Of a DNA stretch of 36,130 nucleotides, positions 1 to 8,396 are shown one piece after another. The notes under the pieces were generated by a model. The model saw only the letters and a program-made list of their open reading frames with translations. It ran no database searches and was not told where the DNA came from. Origin of the DNA: Acidobacteriota bacterium. GTDB taxonomy: Bacteria; Acidobacteriota; Holophagae; Acanthopleuribacterales; Acanthopleuribacteraceae. Made by a program: the position numbers and the translations under genes. The DNA lies in contig JASJCB010000143.1 in the NCBI GenBank assembly GCA_030066195.1, positions 1 through 36,130 of the forward strand, written 5' to 3'. Each line of letters opens with the position of its first letter. The first letter of the stretch is position 1.

Positions 1-1581
1 CCCCATGGCGTCGATAGCCCGTGCGCAAAAAGCCAGGCCGAACCCGTGCCCGTCATTTTTGGTGGTAAAACCGTGGGTGAAGATCTTCTTGAGGTTTTCC
101 GCCGTAATGCCGCTGCCCGTATCGGACACGGTAATCGACGGTTTTCTATCCAGCATCAAGGTGTTGACCGTCAGCACGCGGCGGTCGCTTTCGCGCATGG
201 CCTCCACCGCATTCTTGAACAGGTTGATCAGAACATGAGCCAGGCTGACGCGCTCCACGGGTACCGGCGATAATTCGCTGAATTCGCTTTTCAGGGTCAC
301 ATTGTATCTGGTAATGGTGGGTTGCAAGACTTTCAACGCCTCGTTCACTATCTCCTCCAGCGATTGCGGTTCTACCATGCTGGAACCGCGGGCGTGGGCC
401 TGTTGGGTTTCGATGATGTCCTTCATCAGATTGATTCGGGTCAACATCTCTTCGATTTCACGAGCCATATTGCCGTGCTCGGAGTTCAATTTCTCGCTAC
501 TTTTGATCAGGTACTCCGGCAGGATTCTGCCCTTCGGGTCCTCGGTGAAAAAGGTGCTCAGTCGGTCCCTGTTCTGCTCGATCAACTGGTGGGCCAACAT
601 CAACTGGCGTACCCGCGATTCCTTCAACTGGCGCTGAACCTGGTAGCAGGAGGCGTAGACGCTATTCAGTACGTTGCCGATATTATGAAGGGCCGAGGTC
701 GCCATTTCAGCTTCGTCGGCAACGCGTGCCTGCTCTTCCTTTTCCTCCACCAACAAGTTCATGGATTCAGCGCGCACCCGCTCCTCGATTTCCTTTTCCA
801 GGGCGTCGATGGTTTTCAGGGAAGCCTTCAGTCGCGCCAACAACTCGTCTTTTTCAAAGGGTTTGATCAGGTAATCGGAAGCGCCGGCTTCGAACAGGTT
901 CAGCAACATGCGCCGGTTATCGCTGGCTGTAATGATGATGATGGGCAGGCTTGTCAAAGCCAGGTCTTTTCGCAACCGACGACAGAGTTCGTCGCCGGTC
1001 ATCCCGGGCATTTCCAGGTCGGTAATCACCATGTCGATTTCGTTGGTTTTGGTCAACATGATATCGAACGCCCGGGAGCCGTCGGGCACCGCAATCACCT
1101 TGATGTCGTTTTCTTTCAGGAAGCCGGCTACCATGTTGCGTTGAAAACTGCTGTCGTCGGCTACCAGCGCGGTCATGCCCTTCAAGGGATTGTGCGGCTT
1201 CAAGATTCGGTTGACCGACGCCAGCAGGACGCCGCCCTTGAAACCCTTGTTGATAAAGTCGGTGGCGCCCATGTTATAGCTTTTCAAGCGGCCGTCCAGG
1301 GTACTGGTGGAGGTGACGAAAATAATGGGCAGCACCCCGTCCCGCTTCTGGAGAAAGCGATGGGTGAATTCTTTGGAACGCAGACGCTCACACACCTCGT
1401 AGCCGTCCATATTGGGCATTTCGATGTCCAGCACGACCAGGTCGATTTCGGTGTTGTGAATGCATTCCAGGGCGCTCAAACCGTCCTCGGCTTCGATGAT
1501 CTCAAAATCGTCGCTTTCCAACTCCCGCCGGTACATCTGGCGACATGTGCGACTGTCGTCCACCAGGAGAATACGTTTCAT
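1..1581 (-). CDS. Hybrid histidine kinase with two N-terminal receiver domains (3' end beyond window)
   Basis: Signal-transduction kinase, cytoplasmic, 527 codons visible from the ATG at 1581; the C-terminus runs off the left edge. Domains in order: receiver 1 (about 1-125, acidic pair D8-D9, phospho-acceptor D52 in the context VLDIEMPNMDG, K112), receiver 2 (about 136-255, D142-D143, D188 in ITDLEMPGMTG, conserved K in YLIKPF), a charged coiled-coil linker, a dimerisation helix with the probable phospho-histidine in ALHNIGNVLNS, then a HATPase_c domain with an N box (NLFKNAVEAM), G1 box (DTGSGI) and G2 box (GHGFGLAF). No membrane segment or sensor domain is seen in the visible part, so input probably arrives through the receivers. 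GGTGG lies about 6 nt before the start. The ligand and target are unknown; it is divergent from the next gene. Confidence 0.9.
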   Translation of the reverse strand, partial: MKRILLVDDSRTCRQMYRRELESDDFEIIEAEDGLSALECIHNTEIDLVVLDIEMPNMDGYEVCERLRSKEFTHRFLQKRDGVLPIIFVTSTSTLDGRLKSYNMGATDFINKGFKGGVLLASVNRILKPHNPLKGMTALVADDSSFQRNMVAGFLKENDIKVIAVPDGSRAFDIMLTKTNEIDMVITDLEMPGMTGDELCRRLRKDLALTSLPIIIITASDNRRMLLNLFEAGASDYLIKPFEKDELLARLKASLKTIDALEKEIEERVRAESMNLLVEEKEEQARVADEAEMATSALHNIGNVLNSVYASCYQVQRQLKESRVRQLMLAHQLIEQNRDRLSTFFTEDPKGRILPEYLIKSSEKLNSEHGNMAREIEEMLTRINLMKDIIETQQAHARGSSMVEPQSLEEIVNEALKVLQPTITRYNVTLKSEFSELSPVPVERVSLAHVLINLFKNAVEAMRESDRRVLTVNTLMLDRKPSITVSDTGSGITAENLKKIFTHGFTTKNDGHGFGLAFCARAIDAMG

Positions 1582-1912
1582 GAACGCCACCAAGGGAAAA
1601 GCATGCTCAAGATTCGGACCCCGAAAAAATGATCGGACAGGTGTGCAGGCCACAAACTGTGACTTGTCTCTATTGTCGGCTAATATCTCTTTCTCTTGAG
1701 GGTTCGGCAAAGATTGTTGTCTGGAGAGACGTGATTTACCGGCCCCTGCAAAGAGAATTTTCCAGACCTTTATTTTTTGTTTTAGGGAGCTGATTTTTCA
1801 TGAATTTACACTTGAAGTACGGACAAAGTGAGAGCATGAACACCTGGTGAGGACGTAGGATCGTTTTCGGCATTTGACAGCGGCTCGTACGGTCTATAAA
1901 CTGTGTCCGGTT
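1582..1912. other. Divergent intergenic region with possible 16-codon ORF
   Basis: About 330 bp between the divergent kinase and membrane-protein genes. Besides the promoter at 1874-1902 it contains an AT-rich stretch (about 1755-1800) and a 16-codon ORF (ATG 1800, stop 1848-1850) preceded by AGGGAG at 1784-1789. The peptide has no recognisable features and may be chance. No stronger gene is seen. Confidence 0.35.
1874..1902 (+). promoter_or_regulatory. Sigma70-type promoter
   Basis: A perfect -35 (TTGACA, 1874-1879) is followed after 17 nt by TAAACT (1897-1902) as -10. An overlapping TATAAA at 1895-1900 would give a 15-nt spacer. Transcription would start near 1908-1909, only about 4-5 nt before the ATG at 1913, and no Shine-Dalgarno sequence precedes that ATG. 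This implies a leaderless or near-leaderless mRNA for the membrane protein. Confidence 0.55.
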
Positions 1913-3211
1913 ATGGATCATACCGAATCACCCTCAACTTATTCGCCGCCGGCTTTTCGCTACGGCGCCGCCTGCCTGCTCGCGGCCGGCGTGTTGATTC
2001 TATGCCTCCTGCTCGATGCTCCTCCTCGAACCTTTCCCGACAACTACCTTATTCGGGCTCGTCTCCCCTTGTGGGATCCCGAGTTGTACGCGGGTAACCG
2101 CCCCTTTATCATCTATTTTTACTACAAGCTTATGCGCTACACGCCCGGATATATCGTGACCGGGCAGATCCTGTTGTCCGTCATCGCGTGGACCTTTTTG
2201 GGCCTTGCCGTCGCCTCCTCCATTCGCCGGGAGGCGCCGGCAATTCTGGTTGCCGGATTGTTCATACTCGCCCCGCTTTCCCACCAAATCGGTGGCTGGA
2301 ATGCTTGTTTGCTAACGGAACCTCTTGCTATCAGCGGCTTTGCCGGCTTCTATGCATGCCTGGTGCTTTGGTGGCAAAAACCCGGGCGTTTTTTCTCATT
2401 GCTACTCTTCACCGCATCCTTCCTCCTGGCTTTTACTCGCGACCAGATGGCTTATCTCATCCCGACGATCGCACTGCCCCTTGCAGTATTCGCCTTGCTG
2501 GACCGGCAGGACCGACCGGAGCGGTCACGCTCGGCGCTCGTCTTTTTCGGTTTCACCTGCTTGATATTTGCGGTTTCGTCCAGTCTTGCTCAGGCGGGCA
2601 AACGGCACCAGTTCCCCTTGCTGAATGTGTTTTGCCAACGCATCATCGAAAACCCGGATCACGTTGACTGGTTCCGTCGCGTCGGGGCGCCCGTCGACCC
2701 GCTTTTGGACGGCGACCATGACTGGCGGGGTCAGTGGGCAAGCGGCCACGAGTGGGCGCTCTACCTGGAGCCGAATTACCAACCCTTCCGGCGTTGGGTG
2801 ATCGAAAAGGGAAAAAGCCGATTTGCCCTGTTTCTGCTTACCCATCCTGCCTACACCGGCGGCCTGGCCTGGGAATATCGGTCAGACATCCTAAGCGGTA
2901 ACCTGACCGACTACACCGGAGAGGCCCCTTCGCCGACTCGATGGAGTCAGTGGTTGTGGTCGCCCTTCCCACCCTGGCTTTGGGCAATTCTGGGCGTTGT
3001 TTACACTGGATGCGCCCTTAGGTTCGGACTCAGCCCCCTACCCTTGATCATCGGTCTCACTGTTCTTGGCAACGGTGTCCTGGCTTTTCACGCCGACGCC
3101 ATGGAGCCCCCCCGCCATTGCCTTCTCACCGGTATCGCTCTCCAGGCGGCTTGTCTGCATTCCCTGATCGAATTGATCCGTCAATTCGTGCATCCACGGA
3201 GCAGTTTGTGA
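1913..3211 (+). CDS. Polytopic integral membrane protein, possibly GT-C glycosyltransferase-like
   Basis: 432 residues from the ATG at 1913. This start was chosen because the upstream in-frame TTG at 1874 lies inside the -35 box, and because the first membrane helix (about 15-37) follows directly. About eight to ten hydrophobic helices are visible, with a hydrophilic loop of about 90 residues (about 245-330, rich in Trp, His and Asp) before the last helices. The layout of many helices with a large loop recalls GT-C/PMT-type transferases or an exopolysaccharide membrane protein, but the family's signature DD/DE motif in the first loop is not clear, so function is not assigned. It is not obviously in an operon: the downstream permease starts 133 bp later. 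Confidence 0.7.
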   Translation: MDHTESPSTYSPPAFRYGAACLLAAGVLILCLLLDAPPRTFPDNYLIRARLPLWDPELYAGNRPFIIYFYYKLMRYTPGYIVTGQILLSVIAWTFLGLAVASSIRREAPAILVAGLFILAPLSHQIGGWNACLLTEPLAISGFAGFYACLVLWWQKPGRFFSLLLFTASFLLAFTRDQMAYLIPTIALPLAVFALLDRQDRPERSRSALVFFGFTCLIFAVSSSLAQAGKRHQFPLLNVFCQRIIENPDHVDWFRRVGAPVDPLLDGDHDWRGQWASGHEWALYLEPNYQPFRRWVIEKGKSRFALFLLTHPAYTGGLAWEYRSDILSGNLTDYTGEAPSPTRWSQWLWSPFPPWLWAILGVVYTGCALRFGLSPLPLIIGLTVLGNGVLAFHADAMEPPRHCLLTGIALQAACLHSLIELIRQFVHPRSSL

Positions 3212-3223
3212 CGTTACTCTTAA

Positions 3224-3348
3224 TGAACCCGGCCCCGTGTTTTTTACGACATGAACTTGCGACTGTCGGAGAGGAACCCCCGGGAGGAAGCTTGTCCCTG
3301 ATGCACCGATTGAAAACCGGCTATCCGGCCGAGGCGGGTGATGTATGA
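3224..3348 (+). CDS. Small ORF translationally coupled to permease (hypothetical)
   Basis: A 41-codon reading frame starting ATG AAC at 3224 and ending in TGA at 3346-3348, overlapping the permease start as ATGA. This overlap is what one expects of an upstream operon gene, and YbbP-type permeases usually follow an ATPase gene (YbbA/LolD-like). The peptide shows no ATPase motif (no Walker, signature or H-loop). It may be a relic of an upstream ORF, a coupling leader, or chance. The same frame stays open further upstream, inside the previous gene. Confidence 0.25.
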
Positions 3349-5870
3349 AGAGCAATACTTTGATCTGGGCCTGGCGAACCGCCCGGCGGGACGCTCGCGG
3401 CTCGCGCGGCAAGGCGTTTCTTTATTCCCTTTCCATGTCGCTGGGCATGGCCGCGCTTGTCGCCATGGGGTCCTTCGGCACCGACCTCAGCAAGGCCGTA
3501 CAGGGCCAAACCCGGGAACTGATGGGCGCCGACCTGATGAGTTGGAGTCGTCAACCCTTCGACGGGGAAACCATGGATTTCTTCAACAGTATCCCCGGTG
3601 AAAAGTCCACCATTACCGGCTTTGCCTCCATGGCCTATTTTCCCGAACGCGACGAGGCCGCCTTGGCCAGGGTTCGTGGCGTAGAAGGCGGCTTCCCCTT
3701 TTACGGCCGCATCGAGACAGTCCCGCCGGAAGCTGCCGATACCTACCGGAACGGCCCCAACGCGTTGGTCAGTCGCTCGCTGATGGAACGCATGGAAGCC
3801 GAAGTGGGCGACACCCTCCGTATCGGGCAAAAAGATTTCACCGTGGCGGGCATCATAGACAAGGTGCCGGGCGAAACCGCCATGACCTCGCTGATGGGCC
3901 CGCGCATCTATCTGCCGTTGCGACTCCTCCCCGAAACCGGCCTGATGCAGCAAGGCAGCCGGGTCTTTTACTGGAAGGCCTTCAAAACACCGCCGGGAAC
4001 CGATGTAGACGCCCTGGTTGCCTCCAAGAACGAGATGATGCGCGACAAGCGCTTGGGCTACAGTACCGTGGAAACCCGCCGGGAATCGCTGGGCGAGGGC
4101 ATGGCCCACCTGAACAATTTCCTCAACCTGGTGGCTTGTTTGACCCTCCTGCTGGGCGGATTGGGCGTGGCGGGCGCCGTTCACTACCACATTAAACAAA
4201 AAGTCACCCAAATCGCGGTTTTGCGCTGTCTCGGCGCTACGTTGAAGCAGGTGACGGCCGTCTACCTGCTGCAGGTTATCGCCATGGCCGTAATAGCCAT
4301 TGTCATCGGCACCGTGATGGGCGTGGCGCTTCAGTATTACCTGCCCGTGCTGGTAGCCGAGTTCATGCCCATCGACTTTTCGTCCACCATTCAACCCGGT
4401 GCCATCTTGATCGCCGTGTCTTGGGGTTTGTTGATGAGTGTCTTGTTGGCGGCCGCCCCCCTCGTGGCTATCAGGCGCATGAGCCCCATGCTCAGTTTCC
4501 GTCCCGACCTGGCTCACATGGGCATCGATCGCGGCGTCTGGCTTGCCTACGGCGGCGTAGCGGTATCCTGGTGGGTGTTCGCCATGGTGCGCACCGGATC
4601 GTGGCAACAGGGCTCCATCTTTATCGGTTCCCTGCTGGGCGCGGGCCTCATCTTGGGATTGACCGCCAAGGGCCTGGGTCGTTTGGCCAGAGGAGTTTTG
4701 TCACCCAAGTTGCCGTTTACATGGCGCCATGCCCTGGCCAATCTGTTTCGCCCCAATAATCAGACCTCCGTCTTCCTGATCATCTTGGGCATGGGGATTT
4801 TTCTGGTATCCATCCTGGCCGGGACCAGAGTCATGCTGCTGAGTCCCTTTCAGAGCATGGAAACGGAGGAGCGACCCAACTTTATCGCCTTCGACATCCA
4901 ACCCGATCAGTTGGAGGGTGTTCAAAACGTGGTGAATCGGATGCAGATCCCCATGGGTGAAGCAACGCCGTTGATACCCATGCGCCTGCTCGGCCTGAAG
5001 GGCGTGCCGGTCAGCGAATTGATGGACAAGGAGATACCCAACTGGGCCCTTCGCCGCGAATACCGCAGCACCTACCGCGACCGGATGACTCCCACCGAGG
5101 AACTGCTCGAAGGTGAATTTATCGCCGAGGCGAGTATGGAGGACACCCCTATCCCGGTCAGCTTCGAGCGCGACATCATGAAGACGCTCGATCTGCAGTT
5201 AGGCGATCGTGTGGAGGTCGATATCCTGGGTATTTCCCTGGAGTTGGAAGTTGCCTCGGTGCGTCGGGTCAACTGGCAAAGCATGCAGCCCAACTTCTAC
5301 ATGGTCTTTCCCAAGGGCGTTTTGGAGCAGGCGCCCGGCATGTTCATATTGACGGCGCGAACCGCGGATGCAAGCCAGGTGGGTAGGTTACAGAGCGAAT
5401 TGGTGAAACAATACCCCAATGTTACCTGTGTGGACATGACCTCCCTGGTGCAAAGCGTGGACGAGATCATGAGCAAGGTGGTATCCATCATCCGTTTCCT
5501 GGCCGGGTTGTGCATCGCCACGGGTTTCATACTCCTGGGCAGCGCCGTTTGGAACAGCCGTTACGAACGCCTGGGCGAGCATGCCTTGATGCGAACCCTG
5601 GGCGCCAATCGACGCCAGATGGCTCAAATCACCTTGATCGAGTATTTCCTGCTGGGCCTGTTTGCCTCGCTAACCGGGCTGGTGTTGTCCTACGGCGCCA
5701 ACTGGGGGCTGGGCGTTTTCCTTTTCGAGGTCGATCCCTTCCCCGACCCAACGGCCTTGTTGCCTCCCGCCATGCTGCTTCCCTTCCTCACCCTGACGCT
5801 GGGATACCTGAGTCTGCGCGGTGTCTGGAACGCACCGCCCCGGCTCGTGCTGCGCGGCGAGGGCAGATAG
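3345..5870 (+). CDS. ABC transporter permease, FtsX/YbbP (ABC3) family
   Basis: Inner-membrane permease of the MacB/FtsX mechanotransmission type, 841 residues, usual YbbP length. Layout: N-terminal TM (about 22-42), periplasmic MacB-like core (about 45-240), first FtsX block of three TMs (about 255-375), two central TMs plus another near 475-495, a second periplasmic domain (about 505-700), and a second FtsX block of three TMs (about 705-825). The cytoplasmic sequences after the first TM of each block (QIAVLRCLGA and HALMRTLGA) are the paired ATPase-coupling helices typical of the family. Such proteins extract or move lipids or lipoproteins, or sense envelope stress, with a partner ATPase; none is encoded next to it here. 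The ATG overlaps a small upstream ORF by ATGA. Confidence 0.88.
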   Translation: MKSNTLIWAWRTARRDARGSRGKAFLYSLSMSLGMAALVAMGSFGTDLSKAVQGQTRELMGADLMSWSRQPFDGETMDFFNSIPGEKSTITGFASMAYFPERDEAALARVRGVEGGFPFYGRIETVPPEAADTYRNGPNALVSRSLMERMEAEVGDTLRIGQKDFTVAGIIDKVPGETAMTSLMGPRIYLPLRLLPETGLMQQGSRVFYWKAFKTPPGTDVDALVASKNEMMRDKRLGYSTVETRRESLGEGMAHLNNFLNLVACLTLLLGGLGVAGAVHYHIKQKVTQIAVLRCLGATLKQVTAVYLLQVIAMAVIAIVIGTVMGVALQYYLPVLVAEFMPIDFSSTIQPGAILIAVSWGLLMSVLLAAAPLVAIRRMSPMLSFRPDLAHMGIDRGVWLAYGGVAVSWWVFAMVRTGSWQQGSIFIGSLLGAGLILGLTAKGLGRLARGVLSPKLPFTWRHALANLFRPNNQTSVFLIILGMGIFLVSILAGTRVMLLSPFQSMETEERPNFIAFDIQPDQLEGVQNVVNRMQIPMGEATPLIPMRLLGLKGVPVSELMDKEIPNWALRREYRSTYRDRMTPTEELLEGEFIAEASMEDTPIPVSFERDIMKTLDLQLGDRVEVDILGISLELEVASVRRVNWQSMQPNFYMVFPKGVLEQAPGMFILTARTADASQVGRLQSELVKQYPNVTCVDMTSLVQSVDEIMSKVVSIIRFLAGLCIATGFILLGSAVWNSRYERLGEHALMRTLGANRRQMAQITLIEYFLLGLFASLTGLVLSYGANWGLGVFLFEVDPFPDPTALLPPAMLLPFLTLTLGYLSLRGVWNAPPRLVLRGEGR

Positions 5871-5985
5871 GAAAAAACGGCCTCGCACGGGTTGTATTAG
5901 GTTGTGTTGTCCTGGAACCCGGACGGGGCATGGGCCGGCGGCATAACCAGGCGCTAACCTTGCGCTGACAGTTTTCCGCATTTGC

Positions 5986-6174
5986 TGTGGAAAAGCCTGT
6001 GGAAAACCGTCCTGATCCGGCGGAAAACGCTTGGTAGTCGTCAGCCGAAAGCGGTATTCACATAAATTTGTGCAAGGCTCAAATGCTTGCGAACACTATC
6101 TTTTTTTATCCGCCCGCCTTCACCGTTTCAAAACTGGATTACCCTGCTCACACCTGTGGAAAAATTGTGGATAA
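5986..6174 (+). promoter_or_regulatory. Cluster of DnaA-box-like sites (candidate origin or DnaA-titration region)
   Basis: Four 9-mers in the same orientation: TGTGGAAAA at 5986-5994, 5998-6006 and 6155-6163, and the exact DnaA-box consensus TGTGGATAA (complement of TTATCCACA) at 6166-6174. They form two pairs spaced 12 and 11 bp, about one helical turn. Related copies (TGCGGAAAA on the other strand near 5972, GCGGAAAA near 6018) and an AT-rich stretch (about 6055-6115) lie between. The region is the intergenic space between two convergent genes, where no promoters are needed. No dnaA, dnaN, parAB or gidA is in the window, so origin function is unproven. Confidence 0.5.
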
Positions 6175-6191
6175 ACGGCGTCGATGGTTTA

Positions 6192-6241
6192 CTGACAAGG
6201 GGTTTCGCGGGGTGTGAAGGGCATCTGAGCCCCGTTGTCAG
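6192..6241. terminator. Inverted repeat between convergent genes
   Basis: CTGACAAGGGG (6192-6202) pairs with CCCCGTTGTCAG (6230-6241) with one mismatch; nested GGGG/CCCC blocks add alternative pairing. It lies just 3' of the lipid-kinase stop on the minus strand. There is no T-run, so it may be a factor-dependent terminator or transcript-end stabiliser. Confidence 0.4.
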
Positions 6242-6253
6242 AATCTGCCTGAA

Positions 6254-7135
6254 CTATCGTTCCGGTTGTGGAATGACCAGGGGGAAACTATCGGGCAGAA
6301 CCTTCAATTCCTTGACCTCACCGGGAAATAAATCACCATCGACTTGAAAATACATGAGATCTACACCGGAAGAAATGACAACTTTTTCCGCGGAATCCAC
6401 GGAAACACCGGGACAGGAGGGCACCCGGCCGATCATCAGGTGGAACAACAACCTTAGAGTCGGCCAAAACCCTTTACGGTCCATTTGAACCACCTGGAAG
6501 GATGGTTTACTCGGATCGGCGTCGGGCGCAATGCGGAAGGGTCCGCCGTAGTGTTGAATACGACTGATCACGGCAAAATAGGCGTCTTTCATGGGGCCGT
6601 CGTCCAGCGAGACGCCGCGCTTTGGATAATCGTAGGCCGTCATGCTGCGGAATACCGGCCATAGGAAGGCCAGTTTACCCATGCGGTTCTTGCCCAATTG
6701 GGAGACCTTGTTCAGAACCATGCCGTCTATGCCGAAACTGCACATCATCAGGAAGCGCGTGCCGTTGTCGGTTACGCCCGGATGCAACATGATGCGGTAG
6801 TCATCCTCCAACATGCGCACAAATCGGTCGATACGCCGGGGAATACCGAATTCGATAGAGATGACATTAGCTGTGCCCACGCCGTAAAACGCTACGGAGC
6901 GGTATTGAAAGCAATGATTAAGAAAGTAAAGCAGGGTGCCGTCGCCACCGATGCATATCACCCTGTCGGAGGCTTTGATGGAGTCGCAGATACGACTGAA
7001 CTTTTCGGAATCCCCCGAGGTTTCCAAAATACGGACCTGATGTCCGTCGTTAACAAGGCGTTCCTTTAATTTGCCCGCGACTTTTACCGAGCGACCGCGA
7101 CCGGATACCGGATTGACGACACAAACAAATTCCAA
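6254..7135 (-). CDS. Diacylglycerol kinase-family lipid kinase (YegS/DagK-like)
   Basis: Soluble or membrane-associated lipid kinase, 293 residues, normal length. It would phosphorylate a lipid hydroxyl (diacylglycerol, sphingoid base or similar) with ATP. Seen: N-terminal NPVSGRGR (8-15), the nucleotide-binding GGDGT at 63-67, and GVGTANVIS (about 85-93) in place of the usual PxGTxND loop, followed by the C-terminal beta-sandwich ending with a VDG turn. The start is TTG at 7135; GGGAAGG (complement of 7142-7148) sits 6 nt upstream and supports it over longer frames. It is convergent with the permease and divergent from the APH-fold kinase. The exact lipid substrate cannot be read. Confidence 0.88.
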   Translation of the reverse strand: MEFVCVVNPVSGRGRSVKVAGKLKERLVNDGHQVRILETSGDSEKFSRICDSIKASDRVICIGGDGTLLYFLNHCFQYRSVAFYGVGTANVISIEFGIPRRIDRFVRMLEDDYRIMLHPGVTDNGTRFLMMCSFGIDGMVLNKVSQLGKNRMGKLAFLWPVFRSMTAYDYPKRGVSLDDGPMKDAYFAVISRIQHYGGPFRIAPDADPSKPSFQVVQMDRKGFWPTLRLLFHLMIGRVPSCPGVSVDSAEKVVISSGVDLMYFQVDGDLFPGEVKELKVLPDSFPLVIPQPER

Positions 7136-7370
7136 ACGTTACCTTCCCTCACAGATCCGGCTGTATTGTAACGTTCTACGGGCTTTGCATCTACAAAAAT
7201 GTGAAAAGCCACACCTGAATAAGGCAGACCTGGAGACCCTTTTTTTCGTCTAAAAGAGAAAGGGGGACGAAGACACAATCGGGGGAACCGCACATCACGG
7301 CTCGGGTCGATAAGGCCGATGTCGCATTCCTTCCAAACGCCGTGTTATGATGCTTCACGTCGGGGGTTGC
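7136..7370. other. Divergent promoter region of the two kinase genes
   Basis: About 235 bp between the TTG start of the lipid kinase (minus) and the APH-fold kinase (plus). It must hold promoters for both. A poly-T tract lies near 7240-7247. I see no clear -35/-10 pair or operator. Confidence 0.4.
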
Positions 7371-8339
7371 ATGCAGATCAACTACAAAGAACTGGCCGGA
7401 AACCTGTTGGAAACCTCACCGAAAAGCCTGGAACTGGAGCCGATCAGAACCGGGAAACACAACACCTCCTTTTGGGTAACCGCCGGCCCTGATCGCTATG
7501 TTTTGCGAGTTGCGCCGCCCGACGATGCCGGGTTCTTGTTTTACGAGCGTTTAATGATGCGCCAGGAACCTTCAATCCACGGCATTATACGGGCGCATAC
7601 GGATATCCCGGCGGCTGAAATAACGACCTACGATTTCAGCCGCAAACTGGTTGATCGCGACATGTTGCTGATGCGATCCCTGCCCGGCAAACCACTCAGC
7701 GATGCCCGTTGGTTATCCCCTCGGCGTTCCGCCGATGTCCTGGCTCAGGTAGGGCGCTACCTGTCAAAGTTGCACACCCTTCAGGCCGCGAACTGCCTGG
7801 GCCTGGACGAGCCGCAATACGGCTACCTGGGCGCCCATCGCCCCATGGAACCCCAATCGGACTGGGTTTCGGCGTTCGCCGTGATGTGGAACAAGCTGAT
7901 CGATGACGTGGTCGCCTGCGACTGTTACGACCAATCCGAGGCAGATATGATGCGCGGCCTTTTCCAAAAACACCGTGCCCTGTTCGATCGACCCGTCGAT
8001 GCCTGCCTGCTGCATATGGACGTGTGGGCGCAGAACATCCTGGTAGACGGCGAGGGCCGTATGACGGGTCTCGTCGACTTCGATCGGGCTCTGTGGGGCG
8101 ATGTGGAAATAGAATACGCCGTTCTGGATTATTGCGGAATCAGTGAACCCAGCTTCTGGGAAGGCTACGGCAAGGACCGCGATCATTCGGACGAGGCCCA
8201 GGTGCGAAAATTGTTCTACCTGCTCTACGAACTCCAGAAGTACATGCCCATCCGCATCTGGCGTCGCAATAATCGCACCGGCGCAATGGGCTACAAACGG
8301 CAGTGTATGAACCTGGCCCGACAATTAGCGGACTTGTAA
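7371..8339 (+). CDS. Aminoglycoside phosphotransferase (APH)-fold small-molecule kinase
   Basis: 322 residues from the ATG at 7371; an in-frame ATG at 7347 would add 8 residues, but GGGGG lies just before 7371. Protein kinase-like fold: the N-lobe has TGKHNTSFWV (glycine-poor nucleotide loop) and YVLRV (Arg where many family members keep Lys). The C-lobe has the catalytic Brenner motif HMDVWAQN (H215, D217, N222) and the metal-binding DFD (D236, D238) before WGD. The family phosphorylates aminoglycosides, choline, homoserine, methylthioribose or fructosamine; the substrate is not readable here. An antibiotic-resistance role is not supported by context. It is a single gene ending 57 bp before a convergent neighbour. 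Confidence 0.8.
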   Translation: MQINYKELAGNLLETSPKSLELEPIRTGKHNTSFWVTAGPDRYVLRVAPPDDAGFLFYERLMMRQEPSIHGIIRAHTDIPAAEITTYDFSRKLVDRDMLLMRSLPGKPLSDARWLSPRRSADVLAQVGRYLSKLHTLQAANCLGLDEPQYGYLGAHRPMEPQSDWVSAFAVMWNKLIDDVVACDCYDQSEADMMRGLFQKHRALFDRPVDACLLHMDVWAQNILVDGEGRMTGLVDFDRALWGDVEIEYAVLDYCGISEPSFWEGYGKDRDHSDEAQVRKLFYLLYELQKYMPIRIWRRNNRTGAMGYKRQCMNLARQLADL

Positions 8340-8349
8340 ACAGAGAAAA

Positions 8350-8376
8350 GGGAGAACCCGGCGAACCGGGCCTCCC
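8350..8376 (-). terminator. Rho-independent terminator between convergent genes
   Basis: A hairpin with stems GGGAG/CTCCC (8350-8354, 8372-8376) and CCCGG/CCGGG (8357-8361, 8366-8370) around a CGAA loop. On the minus strand it is followed at once by TTTTCTC, so it best serves the beta-propeller gene ending at 8397. It may also stop transcripts of the plus-strand kinase ending at 8339. Confidence 0.7.
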
Positions 8377-8396
8377 GGAATCCGGTAAAAAATCGG

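Noticed and set aside
322..1632. A 436-codon plus-strand open frame opposite the histidine kinase
   Set aside because: Antisense shadow of two receiver domains; no recognisable protein and composition typical of a reverse frame.
3321..4607. A 428-codon minus-strand frame opposite the permease
   Set aside because: His/Gly/Gln-rich antisense shadow; the permease on the plus strand has clear TM and FtsX features.
7371..8339. Antibiotic-resistance gene reading of the APH-fold kinase
   Set aside because: The fold is shared by many metabolic kinases, and no resistance context or mobile element is nearby.
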